Assembly (NCBI GenBank): GCA_029783825.1 | Contig: JAREIK010001723.1 | Span: 607,977-671,976, forward strand | Reading direction: 5' to 3' | From: Sapria himalayana | Taxonomy: Eukaryota; Streptophyta; Magnoliopsida; Malpighiales; Rafflesiaceae | Length of the DNA stretch: 64,000 nt | Part shown: piece by piece, positions 36,892 to 50,489 of the stretch | How positions within the stretch are numbered: position 1 is the first letter of the stretch | How the letters are laid out: every line of letters begins with the position of its first letter | Position numbers and translations under genes: made by a program | The notes under the pieces: generated by a model | The model's database searches: none | Told to the model about the DNA's origin: nothing | What the model saw: the letters and a program-made list of their open reading frames with translations, nothing else

Positions 36892-37779
36892 TCTAAGATT
36901 TTAGATTAAACTCCACAAATGAGTGGTCAAAGATACTCGTAAAATTGAGGCCTTAAATATTTCATTTACTCTCTGCCTCATTTAAATATGTTTGAACATA
37001 ATTTCTGATTATTGTAATTTGGAATACCAATTAAAATTTTGGTTATAACACATAATAAAAGTTTTAAATTTCTCTTTTTTTTTGTAAAATTAAATGATAA
37101 TTTATTAATAATAATTATCATAACAAGTTTGTTTATGAAAAAACTTTTTGATCAAATTTTGATTTAAAAATACTTTTTTCAACTTGTGAAAGAATGTGCT
37201 AGTTCAAACATGCGATTATAATGTGATCATCTTTTTTCAATTTAGTAAAATACTCCCAAATATTTGACATTGATTTATAAGATTTTTTTCATTTAGGATT
37301 TATCCCATAAGTTGTTGTATATGTAAACTTCTTGGTTATCTATTTATTATTATTTTCTATGATTGACATTGACATTGTATATCTATAGATATAAAAATTC
37401 ACATTTTCACATATACAAACACATCACACACATACACACATGCATATATATATATATATATAACATATTGTGTATTTATGGATATAAATATCCTTAGGAC
37501 CCAACTATATACACTCACACTATAACACATCTATATATTTACATTGTAGTATATATGTATGTCATATATATGCACAATAGTAAATATATATGTTACACAT
37601 CTAAAATGCAATGAATAAATAAAATAGTTAATGGCTAATATCATACAACCAATATTGAATGCATTTATATAATGGAAAAAAAGATTTATACAGTTTACAT
37701 GTTGGGTTCTATCATCAAAATTATCAAAAATAAATAATAAACAAAAAAAAATTAAATTTTTCTTATCAAACTGATGCAT
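36892..37779. other. AT-rich stretch with CA/TA microsatellite
   Basis: No gene seen. Around 37,400-37,462 there is a mixed (CA)n/(TA)n microsatellite (ACACATCACACACATACACA, then TATATATA). The 82-codon minus-strand open frame at 37,531-37,779 has a composition expected by chance in such DNA. Confidence 0.6.
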
Positions 37780-38040
37780 ACAAGTTTACAATATCAAATT
37801 CTAAGGAAAGATATGAGCTGAGTTCTTTATAAGGTATTTGAGAAAATATTTTTTGGTTATTCTATTATTTGAATGTATATTATAATGATGGTCTCTTCCT
37901 ACATTTTCACCTGGAATAAAAAGTAGTATGCTTCTATATATTTTATCCTCTTGTGAAATATCAGACTAAAGATTATATGTCATACTGCTTGATTGTCATA
38001 ATAAATGATAATGAGAGGAGAGTGCATATTCGATCTCCTT
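37780..38040 (-). pseudogene. Copia RNase H fragment, minus strand
   Basis: Minus-strand reading near 38,010-37,900 gives YDNQAV, HIIFSLIFHKRIKYIEA, then YYFLFQVKM, which is the YCDNQAA / ASNPVFHERTKHIE / CHFxREKM pattern at the end of plant copia pol. One stop falls inside (after QAV). The surrounding sequence to 38,400 is AT-rich and not classifiable. Confidence 0.65.
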
Positions 38041-38399
38041 GAGTATATAACACAATCAAAGTATTTTATATAAATTATTGTTATCATTATGAATTTTATA
38101 TTTGTATTAGATCTTGAAATAACTCTCTTTTATTTTTTTATGTAATAATATTATCTTAAAGAAAAATATAAAATTTTATCATAGATCTCCTTTCAGTGCA
38201 TGGTGACATCCACCTCGAATTTGAATACTAGCCTAACTACAAGTGTTCATGATCCCTAAAAGAAATTTCAAGTCCTGAAGGTTGCTTCACATACCTTAGA
38301 CTGCTTCACTTCCCTAAAATAATTATATTGATTGTGTGTGATATTTGGTTTGATCTTAAGTCAAACAATAATATTTCTTATGATTTTTCTATAAGTAAT

Positions 38400-41300
38400 A
38401 GAGTTAACTGAGCGAGCAGAGATGCACAATGGTTCAAGTGGTGGTGCATGCAGTGGTGTGCATGATGGCAAGCATGGTAGCTTGTGGTAGTCCTTGTGGA
38501 TAGAAATTATAACTGAGTTTTTTGACAAAATTTCAAAAAAAAAGGAGATTTAATTTTAATTTAATTTGACAAAAAATAGAATTTGATATAATTTTATTTT
38601 TTTCAAGTATTAATATGGATTATTATAGTAGATGTGGATGAAATATAATCTTAGTCCAATATACTTATTGTAAAATGATAGATCATACTAAAAATATTTG
38701 TTGGATATTATTTATGTTGAGGTGGCCGAGTGTTTTATGTAATAGTGAGAGACAAGTAGACTATTAGAGCTACTAAAGCGTCCTCATAAAGCATCATGAT
38801 ACTTATCAAAGAGAAATATACAAAACTCTTTTCTAAGAAAATAATTAACTATTTTATTTTTTCAGGTATTACTACTTGTTTCACTTATACTATTACTTGA
38901 GATTCCTGAATTATCAAGACATGCGTGAATATTTACATTACTAGTAATTGTATCATATTTATTATGTTTTTTTTTGTTTTGAAAATATTATTTTAGTCAA
39001 TGCTAAAAATTAGAACATCATTGTATATGATACTATTTAACATGATTTTTTTTCTTTTTAATATTATGCTTTTTACTAGTAATTATATTCTAATTTATCC
39101 TATTTGTTTATTTTTTGTGAGTTATTTTTTTTAAATAATTTAAATTTTGACTTTTTTTATTTTTATTAATATTTATTTGTAGTATTGTGAGATTCTAAAA
39201 TATACTTTCTTTGATGATAAGATTGTATGTTTTCTTTTTAATGATAAGATTTTTTATATATCCAAATGTTTTGAACTTGCTACTTGTGCATTCTCAATTT
39301 AGTCATTAATTATTGGATAATTTGATAATAATTTATTATAGTCTTAATGGTATTTCGATTATAGAGTGTTTAACATGTTAGTTAGAAAAATTTACCAAAG
39401 GTTCCTATTTGATATGCTATTTGGTTTAAGTAGAAATCCATTAAATCTAATAATTATTTTATGATTGCTCAAGATATTTATGAATATATTTTTTTCATGA
39501 TAAATTATATATTTTTGTTTATTTTTCAAAATTTTTATAAAATAATTAAATTAAATTAAATAATAATATGAAAAAGTTAAAAAATAATGCATTAGAATAT
39601 ATATCAGATTAGATGTGTAAAATGAGTCGTGTCTTGTTGGTATGACCTATTTTTTTAAGGCATGTTCGTGCCATCGTGCTTTGCTGTGTATGACAAAGTT
39701 AAATTCTCATACCATGCCAAACACGACATGGTGGTGTGGTCCACTCTCCTAACACGACATGGTGGGCACGACCGAGTGCATGATCCTGCTTGACCATGCT
39801 AAATTTTAAAGATGCATGGGTCATGCATCTTCGTTGTTACCCGACAATGGCATGACCGAGTGCACTGCCAAGATGCCTGACGGGTGATAGGTGGCTGGTT
39901 TATGGGCTGACCAATTACAATTAGCCATGTGGATGTTTGTTTTAAAAAAATTGGATTGCATGGGTGACCTCCCGACGAGGACCCCATCTGGCTGTCACTC
40001 GGGTAGGTTTATCATGCTTTTGGTATATGCACATATGGGTCTTGCCTGACTTGGCACGAGACACAACTCATGTTGGTCCAACACGTTATGATTCGTGCCT
40101 ATGGGTGGCTTGACCCGACCCGAGGCATTATTTTGGACCATGCCATGTCGTGCTGAGCCGCTTGGGCCCTGGTCTATTTGATACTTGAATATTAAATTCA
40201 TTTAATATTTATTAAATGAATTATGAGATTATATATCATATTTTTTATGTTGATACATACTGATTGAATGAGATTACTGAATAAAAGAAGAAATATTTGA
40301 TTGAAATGATTCGGACACTTCTATTTAAAGAAAATATATTGAAATATTTTTGGAGGGATGGAGTTTTATTTATAATTTATCTCATTTATTAAATATCTTA
40401 TTTTGTTATTTTATAGTGTATATTTATTCAAATCATTCATCATAAATGTTAGGTTTACTTAGTTTTGGGTAGACTGAAATGTTATTTATTCTGGTATGTT
40501 TATTTTTGTTATTTTTGGTTTGTTTTAATTTTTTTAATAAAGAGTGGGCATTTAAAATGCACATATCTAAATCTAAAAAAACAACGATCAATTTTTTGGG
40601 TTTATAAAAATGGGTGTTCTCATTTAAAGTGCATAGAGAATTAATTGTATTGTGCAAAATTTATGCTAAAACAAAATCAGGAGTGTTAGTAATACGCGGT
40701 CAATTTTTTGTATTTTCGCAAATATGGATTTTATCTCATGCTTGCCAATAATAGAATTAGATTTTTCAATTTAGTTATTAGAGTTTTTAGATATACTTAT
40801 TTTATTTTTGATCATTCTCTAAGATAAGATAAATTAATATTTATGACTTTATGATGTATTTTCTTTGGATATTCTAGTATCTAAATAGGGTATAATTATT
40901 TTTTTATTAAAGACTAGTAAGATTTTGTGAAAGTTAGTGTTATTTTTTTGACTATGATTTGTTTTTTAACTAACCTAGAAAGAGTGAATTTAAATATTAT
41001 ACTTGGATCAATTACTATTACTCTCTTACCTATAGTTTTCTTTATATCACTAGTTAGTAGAGAAAATTACTTATCGATTATATCTGTGTATGTTAATACT
41101 TAATATGATATTACTTTTACGGAGATAACATATTTATCAATAAATTCAGATCATGTTAAGTCTGAAGAAAATAAAGTTTCTTGAGTATAATGATTTTTTG
41201 ATTCAAATGATGCGGTGCTCCATGAGCCTTCACAAATACATACTCATATTGAATTATTAATTAGAAAACTTGATCACAAAGACTTAGAGTCTATATTAAG

Positions 41301-43300
41301 AGAGAGAGACATACCGGTCTTCTTAGATTAGAGAGGATTCTATTGAGAGTCATGGATATGATCATGCAAATAGTTCTTTTGATTTTAACATTTTAATCAC
41401 TCTCTGAAAGAGATAGAAGAGTTCTACTTAATATCTAATTTTATTTGTTTTGTCATGTTCTTAAGTTATTCTTTATTTTTTTAATTTTTTTTAATAATTT
41501 TTTTAGATGGTATTAAAATATCTAAGTCTCTTTTTGAGATATTATATTATTCAAGATGATACTAGGTCATTTTGTAAGAGTTATTATTCTACACTCTAAA
41601 AGGACTTGGGAACTTGTATATGACTATCGAGAAAATATGTAGTAGTTGCATGTGAGTGCTCATTGTTAAGATATATTCAAATAGAAAGATATAATCACTT
41701 TAAGGTAGGACTTATAGCAAAGGGATTTAATCATACATCAGGTGTGTACTACTAGGTCACTTAGTTCCTAGTTGTCAAGATTCCTTTATTATAAATTTTT
41801 ATTTCTCTTACAATATTTCATAGTTGGAGGATACATTAGTTAAGATTTGAAGAATATATTTCTTATGTTGATTATGTGAACATGTATATAGAATGATCAC
41901 TTGGATTTTGAGTAGTATAATCAGATTTGTAGATTGTAAAAGATATTGTACGACCTAAATTAATTATTGGATCTTGATTTGTGAGTTTCTCATAGGCATT
42001 CACCTATTTTGGATTATATAAGTGTGTTATTGATTTTTCTTTGTTCTTTCAGAGAAATCTTGATGACAAAATAATTTTATTGATTATCTATATGAATGAT
42101 GTTCTGATTACAAGAGATGAATTAAAGACCACTCAACTCAAAGGGTATTATTTGTTTTTCATGCACAATTTTTTATGAATGACCTTGGGAGAGTTATATA
42201 CTTTTTTGACATAGAGGTAATTTATTTTATGAGTAATATTATTTTGTTATAGAGAAGATATGTATTTGATACTCTTGTAAAAACATTTACTTCAATTGAT
42301 CTAAATACTGACTTTATTTTTGACGTGACCCATACAGTTAATTTTATTAGTTATAGAAGAATCATAGAGAATATTAGCCGTTTGTCTATAACCAAACTAA
42401 ATATAATATATGTAGTTAATATAGTTCATTGTTTCTTAGATTTTTCTTAGTAGGTTTATCTTGATGTAATTTTTTTTTACATTTTAATGTCTGTGAAGAA
42501 ATCTTTATGGTTTGTGATCTTTTTTAGAGATCATGAATACTTGTAGTCAGCTGAATATTCATATTTGAGTTGAGTACTAACATGTATCGAGAGAAAATCT
42601 ATCACAAAATCTTTTATCTTTCTTAGAAGCAACATTGTTAGTTATAAAAGTAAGAGTTATATAATTTTGAGATCCAATGCAGAAGTATAATTTAAAGTGA
42701 TGTTGACAATTATTTATGAGATATTTTGGATGTAATATCTGCTCGAGAAGATCAATTACGCACTTTTCATCAACTACTTTTTACTGTGATAATCATGCAA
42801 TAATATTTATAATTTTAAATCTGGTATTTTACGAGTAGACGTAACACATAGAGGTATATTGATTCTTCTAAAGAGAGAAGATTCAAGATGCGACAATTAC
42901 TATAACATACATTCAAGTAACATGGTAACTAATATATATCTTTACTAAAGCATTGAAGAAGTCTTAACTTAAAATCTCTTCTCAAAGTTTGGTGTTTTGG
43001 TCTTGTATGCATCAACTTGATGGGTTATTATTATTTTTTTTATTATTTTGTTTTTTTTTATATTTTTATTGGGAGTATCAAACTTGTGTATTGTCCTAAT
43101 TTTTTTTTCTCATTATATAAGAGTATTTGATATATACATTTTGATATGAGTGTTATTATATTATCTTTGAGTGTTTTATACATTATACTAGAAAGAGAAA
43201 AAAATGCAAGTTAAGGATCTTGTATACTAATTTAAATTTTTATTAATAAAATTGTTGTAAATATTAATATCACCATAATTAATCAAGTTTTATCTTAATT
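38400..43300 (+). mobile_element. Copia F2: decayed Ty1/copia element
   Basis: Leader with GTGG/GCATG words (38,410-38,500) like F1 and F3, a decayed zinc-knuckle region near 38,697, protease region near 38,900-39,020, integrase remnants, then reverse transcriptase (near 42,050-42,240, reading MNDVLITRDELKTTQLK and NDLGRVIYFFDIEVIYF in the usual order) and RNase H traces to about 42,960. Its proposed 3' LTR at about 43,030-43,200 resembles the proposed 5' LTR of F3 (shared CTCATTATATAAGAG/CCAATATATAAGAG followed by TATTTGATAT). A 580-bp hAT element interrupts it. Full of stops. Confidence 0.65.
39610..40189. mobile_element. 580-bp non-autonomous hAT element in copia F2
   Basis: Left end TAGATGTGTAAAATGAGTCG at 39,610; right end GTCTATTTGATACTTGAA near 40,189. 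Flanking octamers TATCAGAT (39,602-39,609) and TATTAAAT (40,190-40,197) match at six of eight bases, the two differences being transitions. The interior is GTGCC/CATGCC-rich, without coding capacity, and resembles the 610-bp element at 21,511, including the GGCTGACCAATTAYAATT motif. The two therefore belong to one non-autonomous subfamily. Confidence 0.75.
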
Positions 43301-43359
43301 ACTTGAGGTCAATTATATGGATCATTTTTTTCAATTAATATCACCATAAAATTGTTGTA

Positions 43360-45461
43360 AATATTAATATCACACCTCCTAATAGTGTATTATGAAGTTT
43401 GTGTTGGACATGACCAACCTATCTCTTATATTTCTCCATTATCTTATCATTTATAAGAATTAGTTTAATTTTGTTTATAATTTAATTTTTAATTTTATCA
43501 TATTTGTATTATATCTTTCTTATCTTTTCTATTTTTATTCTTTAGGATATGTTACTTTCTAGTTGTCTAATATTTATTTTCAAACAAAATGAATTATCTT
43601 ATAGTCATTTTATAATATTTTTCTTTCAATTTATTTGTTAATTATTTATCATAAATAACTCATGATGTATTTTTTTATTTGGTTTATCTAAGCTTAATTC
43701 TATATTACATTTTATTCATTTTCTATCTTTACTTAATATAGAATTTAGATATTTGAAATTATTAACATTTGATATTTCTTGATTTCTTATTTTAATTATT
43801 AAATCATTATCACTCTTAACATGATTAAATTATATTTCAAATATTTCGTCTTGTTATAATTGATTCTAAATTTTTTGGACTCAATTAAACATAACATAGA
43901 GTCTATGTTACACATAATTAAACTCATTTTGATTTATTAGTTTGTGTTCAATTATTCTGAAGTCTCTTGTAAATTCATTCATAATTAGTACAATAATATA
44001 AGGACCTAGTGGTAGTGTTTGATGTAGTCCCACAACTATTAGAGACTCATAAATGATGTCCTGAACCAATTCAACTCTAGACACCACTCCTTCATACATG
44101 TCTTTGAATAATTCAATATATATACTTATTATAATTTTACTTAATACCAACCAAATATAGAGTCATGGGATTCATTTATATTTTTTTTTTCAAATTGATA
44201 AATATCATGTATAACTTTTTAATTTTTTTATTTTTTTTTGATTAATTGTCTAATTAGATAGCCTCTATAGTAGATGTACCCTACATAAATCTAAATTAAT
44301 TCTTTGAAATCATCATTTTTTTCTTAGTCTGCGTTAATTATTTTATTTTCTAAGTTTCAGTGTGACTCATGAATTTTATATCAATAGTTATTACAATCTT
44401 AAATGTCTTTCTTTGTTCTTACAAATAGGAAGTATAAGTTTTATTGTTCTTTTTTGATATCTTTTTGATCTTTATGATTTTGTTAAATAATATAATTAAT
44501 CATATCATTTCTTTCTCTCATATGATCCTTTAAATTTCAATAATGATATCATCAGGTCTTAGGATTTTTTTTTGATGATTTTCTTGAGAGTATTTTTAAC
44601 TTTCATGAGTTTTATCTATGTTATATATTTAAAGTTGATCAGTTATCTACCCCCTCAATATTAAAATTTAATTAGTTTATTTATATTTTATTATTTTTAT
44701 TCGTAATATACTTTTACATGACTAATGTATCTACTTTTTTCTTCCTTATCCTAGCTAATATATCTAACATTCACTCATTATTTATTTAATTTCTCGTAAT
44801 TTTCTAATATTTTTTTATGTTTTTTTTTTAAACTAAACTTGTTTCTTTTTAATAATTTATTGAATCTTATGTTTTAATTATCATATTTTTTTATTCGAGT
44901 ACAATTTCTTTTAATATGTTTTCTTTAAATATGCCTAAAATTTCTTTATATGCTTATTATGCATATTTTTATTTCAATTTATATAATATTCACATCAATG
45001 TTTAATGATCAACTAACTTCATTATTTCGTTTTTTTTTTTTGAAAATTTTGATTGTTTTTTTTTTAATGTTATATCATTTTATTTTTTAATATTTATGAT
45101 AAGTTTCTCTATAATTGTACTTTTCAAGATGCATATTAATTATGACGAGTATGTGTTGAGTGATTAGATTTTTACTTGGTATCATTTTGCAATATTTGCA
45201 TAATATTTTATTTTTTCAAATTAGAAAAAAATCATTGGACTTTTTTTATAATCATCTATGAAGGTGGCCAAATGTTTATCTTTTTTCTTAAAATAGATAT
45301 TAGTTATAGAAAAATCATAATTCAAAACAAAATTTATGATTGCTATTCATATTTCATTCTTTTCTCCAAACACATGTCGTTCATCATGCAACTCATAATT
45401 TCAATTTTTTATTTTTACATGTTCATTTAAGTCTCTACTAATTATGATCATTTTTTTTATT
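43360..45461 (-). mobile_element. RTE-like LINE remnant 2 (reverse transcriptase)
   Basis: Minus-strand reading near 44,110-43,940 gives YIELFKDMYEGVVSRVELV, then GLHQTLPLGPYIIVLIMNEF, the YIDIIKDMYEGVVTSVR / GLHQGSALSPYLF pattern of plant RTE-clade LINE reverse transcriptases; the usual GLHQGS is GLHQTL. Further left, near 43,760, NFKYLNSILSKDR matches the FRYLGSIIHKDG block that follows the catalytic domain. Stops elsewhere. hAT E begins at its right edge, and AT-rich DNA beyond E (49,953-50,490) may be its continuation toward the endonuclease. Confidence 0.75.
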
Positions 45462-46749
45462 TATTGATTTCGAGGTATTAAATAAGTTTAGCTGCCTTGA
45501 CATATATGAGGCATGACCCGAAATACCCGTGCCAGGAAATGCACAACCTGATTTAGAATCCTTCCTGGACCATGTTCGTGTCGTCCAGTGGCATGGCTCA
45601 TACCGTGTTGGGTTGGGGCCAATCTTGCTTCATGTTGGGCATAGCACGACACACTTGCATGACATGATGACACAATCCACACATGCATGGTTTTTAAAAA
45701 AATAAAAACTTAGTTGCCCCTGCCTGACCCGTTATGCTAAATGATGGGTGCCCACTTGCCTCGACAATGACAACGATTGTGATAGGCATTGCCCTATTGG
45801 TGTTGGTATTGTGTAATATAAAAAAAAATATGTTTTTTTTTTAATTTTAGCTTTCAGATCTGCTTCTAATGGTCACTAGATAGAAATTTGATGGTTGTCA
45901 AATTTTAGCTAAAAATATATAAAAAAAATTAAAAAAATTAAAAAAATTAAAAAAATTAAAAAAAAATTTAATGATTTTTCTTCCTATAAATACGGAATAA
46001 TTTTTTTTCATATTTATTCAATTTTATTTTCTCTTCTCTCATCTTATTTTATTTTTGATTTTCTTTTTCTCTTTATTTGTTATGCATTAGTTGTTTGCCT
46101 TGGTGCTTGTTTATAAAAAGAGATGGACTGTTGTACACATAAACTAATGCTACACATTTAATTTTTATTTATTAGTTTGTGTATAATTTATAAAAATTTA
46201 AAATTATAATTTTTTTTAATTTAGAGTAAGAAATATAATTAAAAATAATAAATAATGATTTTAATGATAATAATCTTGATTTATATTTAGATAATAACCT
46301 AATAAGCACAATCAATGTATGAGCATGAAGATATGACATTGTGGGACACGATAATATGAAAATTTTCAAAAAATTAAGATATTAATATGATTAATTTCAA
46401 AAAATCAAGATATGGATACAACATGGATACGTCATAATAAAATTAGAATAAAAATAATTATCCTTATAAATATTATTTTTAAAAAATAATTTCGATAAAT
46501 AAAAAACAAAATATCTAAATATTGTTTATACAAATATTCAAACCTAAAATATTTTTTAAAATATTCAAATTAAACTAATTTTTGGTCAATCCATAAATTG
46601 TAATTGATTTAGGCTAATTTTATAAAATTTGCATGTTTACATTAATTGAAGTTCAAAATAAATTATAAAATAATCTAATCTAATTGTTTTTTATTTTTCC
46701 TTAATAAAATAAATAAATACTAACATGAAAGACTATTAGGTAATTTGGT

Positions 46750-47300
46750 AAATTGACTTCTAAAATAATTTTTTGTAATTATAATTCCTCCCATTGTTTC
46801 TCCTTTTCTCTCTTTTGTTTCCTAACATTCCCTCATCCATCCCTCTTCTCTCCTCATTCTTTCACTCAAACCCTTCTCCACCCCATGCTACTCCTCTCCA
46901 CTCACCATCTTCTTTCGTCCCCTCACTCTCTTCCATACTCTGTTTCTTTTTTGTCTCTATTGCTGCTCCCTTGAAGTTATGTTTCTCTCCCTCCCCATCA
47001 TCTGTTTATCTTTCGTCTTTGTTTCTCTACCCACACCTTCTTCTCATCCTCCGTTTCTCTCTCGTCTTTGTTTATCCACCCACACATTAGATACTCCATT
47101 TCTCTCTTGTCTCGTCTTTGTTTCTCTCTCGTCAGTTCTGCACAACAAACTGATCTACCTCCTCCATTAAGGTATGCATTTCCTTCCCCTTTCACACCTT
47201 TTACACGGTGTTGTTGATGTCGTTGGTATGATGATCTCGGCGTCCTCATTCACTCTCACTTCTTAGTTGACCAGTTTGTTGGATTTATTGTTTGATTTTT
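46750..47300 (+). other. CT-rich, 5'-UTR-like segment inside hAT E
   Basis: About 420 bases rich in TCTCC/CTTCT/TTTCTCTC, then CTCCATTAAG|GTATGCATTTCC (donor-like, near 47,170) and an intron-like TTGTTGGATTTATTGTTTGA stretch. The layout resembles a plant promoter-proximal 5' UTR exon with its first intron. hAT D has no counterpart here. It could be an insertion or captured host sequence. The overlapping open frames are Ser/Leu/Pro-rich by composition and not believable. Confidence 0.35.
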
Positions 47301-47577
47301 GTATTTGTGAGAAAAAAAATGTGATGAAAGGGAGTAAAAGATTAGGGAAACCCAAATTTCAGCCATGTAAAACTCATGTCTCTGCTTGTCCGATCCGTGT
47401 CCAAATTGGTTGACCTATGAGTTGGTCAACGATAAAAAAATAAAAATTAGGTAAATTTTAATAGTATGGACTTATTTAAACATAATAAAAAATAAAAATT
47501 TTAGGAATGTCAAAGATGAATCGGCATAATATATCTCTTATAAAACAATATATACGTATATGAGTATTGATAATACT

Positions 47578-49440
47578 GGGCATTTTAAGAGATATGTCTT
47601 TCGGTTTATTCAAAAATATGGTATATTAGAACTTAGGTAAGGGCGTAAGAGCAACTAAGTGGCAGGACATTTGAAGTTGGATAAACTATAGTTTTATTGT
47701 TCTCATTCAATTTAATAATTATTTTGAGAGGGAATACATTATCAAATTAATTACTAATATGAGTTTTTCAATTAAATTTTGAGGATCCTAAGATAATCTT
47801 TTTTTTATATAGATTTATTTAACTTATTCATCATAGAATTCTTAGCTCAATTAATAGACATGATATAATACAATATTATAAATTAAAAAAATAATTAATA
47901 TTTAATAAAATTAAGAAATATAGTGGAATAATGTTTGTGATATCTAACATATGATTAGTCATGATGATGCATTATTTATATGCGTTACTGTCCACTATAT
48001 AGATTATAAATAAAAACTTAGTAAAAAAATTTATAATTTTATAAGATTTTCAATTTTCATGATGAACCTTGTTATACATGAGTGTATGATGATGATTTTT
48101 AAAAAATATGATATTTAGAATTGAATTTTTAATATTACAATCGGTATTATTTTGAATAACAATGTAACATTAAATTGTTTGTCAAAACTATTATAGTTAA
48201 GTCATTAAGTAAAGTATTTCATATTAGGTCTGTGTCACATAATTAATCTAATAATATTAGTGAAAATAAAAATTATTTTTCTTGTAATAGAAAAAATAAA
48301 AAATTCACTAAAATATATTAAGATGTATACCATATAATAAAAGTTTAACAATCCATGTTTATTAGTTGACCTAAAAAAAATTTTAAATAGAATAATAGAT
48401 GTGAGATATTATTAGAATTAGATCTATTTAATATTAGAGTTATGTGTTGGTTATCAATATATGATATTTGACTACGTCAATAATAATGATGAATTTATTA
48501 TTAATGATTCTGACTAAAATATAAGAATTTTTTTTTATAAAATTCATATAAAATTTTTTATGATATGATTAATATGTGTCCATGTGTGTACACTCACACA
48601 ACTCATATTTCGTTTAAGTGCATATTCAACATTTATTACATGTTTAACAAGAATAAAAGATATCTTATATTTAGTATCATGATTGTTGAGATAAAAATCA
48701 AATATTTAAAATATTGATCTTTTATTCTAATCCTATATTACTTAGTTGCTTGTATGGATCATAGAATTAATATTGAAGTGATAGAAAATATTGACATATA
48801 TATCTACATACACGAACCAAATAGGTGAATGAGAATATGATGGTTGAATTTATGAAAAATTAAATAATATGTTTACATATTGCAACACACTTATGATAGT
48901 GATTGTAAGAAAGCTTTGAATGTTGATATGAATATTATATTCGGAGATAATAACTTTTTTATTTAATTAGCTAGAGATAAACAATGAGGCAATCAGTCAA
49001 ATATGAGTGAGTTTTCTTGGTACTTAAATATTAATTTCTATTTTATCCCATCACATAATAATAATAAGAATTTAAATATTTTTAATTGTTAGAAATTATA
49101 CGAATCCATCTATTTTATTACATATAAGATCACATGTGATTTATTGATCCTTTAAATATCTAATTTATTATTGAAGTCTATTTTTTATTTGTTAATATTA
49201 TTTCAGATAATAGATCCATACTGCAATTAGATATTATTGAAATGCTTGCATATTTTAATAATTAGGAAGATTCAATGTGTATATTCATGATAAAGTAAAC
49301 AGTTACTAATGGATAATGATTAATGGAATATCGATGATATTAATATCACCACTAGCATTACCTTCAGAATCATATATGATGATCATGATATACATTTGCA
49401 CTGCTATACTATAAATACAAATTGATCGCGTCTATTAGAG
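47578..49440 (+). pseudogene. hAT transposase, copy E
   Basis: Fragments in family order: the end of the BED finger (GHFKRYV near 47,578), the linker region (47,740-47,860), the first catalytic block region (47,930-47,990), a decayed C-x-x-H region (48,220-48,260), the helical region (48,530-48,760) and the approach to hATC (48,980-49,090). The conserved stop before hATC is TAG at 49,090-49,092. It carries the heaviest load of stops and indels of the five copies. Confidence 0.7.
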
Positions 49441-50489
49441 GGCTTGCATGGTGATGTATATTTTTTTAATTCTTGCTTCTGTTTATGTATCATTTTTGTG
49501 ATTTTATTTTTATGAGTTATTTCTTAATATTTATGTTATTGAGATTTTTTTTAAAGTTTATAATTTAGAATTTTAGATTATTTTATTTTTTTTCATATGA
49601 TATCTTGGGCAGAATATAAAATATTTTTTTTAATTAATGATTTAATTCATTCAAATTTATAATATAATATAATTTTTATTAATTAGAATTTTGATATTTA
49701 ATTTGTTTTAATAAAGATTACAAATAAATGAAATATTTAAAAAATTTTTAATTTAACCTTTCAGCCACCCATAATCGGCATGACCCAAAATAGACATGCG
49801 ACGACCTAGCATGGAAGTGCCAGTTAGCATGCTAATTGGGCTGTGCCAGGCTCACCATTAATGAAATTGTACCAGCATGGTACCGTGCGATAACCCATCT
49901 CTTGCCGTGTCAGGCACGACATGGTGACTCGATTAGTAAATTTTAAATATTTAATTCATTCATATCTTTTTAAAAAAATATTTATTTTTTCGCAAAGTCA
50001 AACTTGTAGCATAGACAATAATTATATTTATAATCTATTTATCCACAATTAGTTTGATTGGTATACGTCTATTATTAATTATTTTGATCTTTATAACTTT
50101 ATCTTTTAATTCTCATTCATAATTGACTTAACACAATTCTTAGTTATCTTTTGTTCTCATAATAGATCATATAACTATTAATCTATTTAAATTTGTCACC
50201 ATTTTATTTAGTTTCTTGTAAATATTATATATTAATATTTTTATGTTATACTGTATCAATTATTGTTAAGTAATTATTTATTGAATTAATATTATACAAT
50301 CTCATTCTAAACTATTTAACTTGGACTAACTTTTTTATTCATAATTATCCAAGAAAGTATGAGGACTTTTGTTTTTTTTAATTATGATCGACATCACAAT
50401 GGTCCTTGGCTACTCATTATATTTGAACTATGTAGCTTTTTACTTAACCTAGCATCAATGAGAAAAATTTGTGACAAACTTATTAAGAC

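Larger units (their letters stand above)
45470..49952 (+). mobile_element. hAT transposon copy E, full length, very decayed
   Basis: Left end TCGAGGTATTAAATAAG at 45,470 aligns with TAGAGGTGTTAAACGGG of copy A; the right end near 49,952 (AATTTTAAATATTT) is barely recognisable. Flanking octamers TATTGATT (45,462-45,469) and AATTCATT (49,953-49,960) agree at six of eight bases. Order as in copy D: left subterminal region (45,485-45,740), A-rich microsatellite (45,926-45,965), CT-rich leader (46,020-46,080), transposase, right subterminal region (49,765-49,935). At about 4.48 kb it is some 700 bp longer than D; the surplus maps near 46,700-47,500. Confidence 0.7.

Noticed and set aside
46753..47170. 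Ser/Leu/Pro-rich frames in three registers
   Set aside because: CT-rich composition opens several frames at once; none has a domain or consistent extent.
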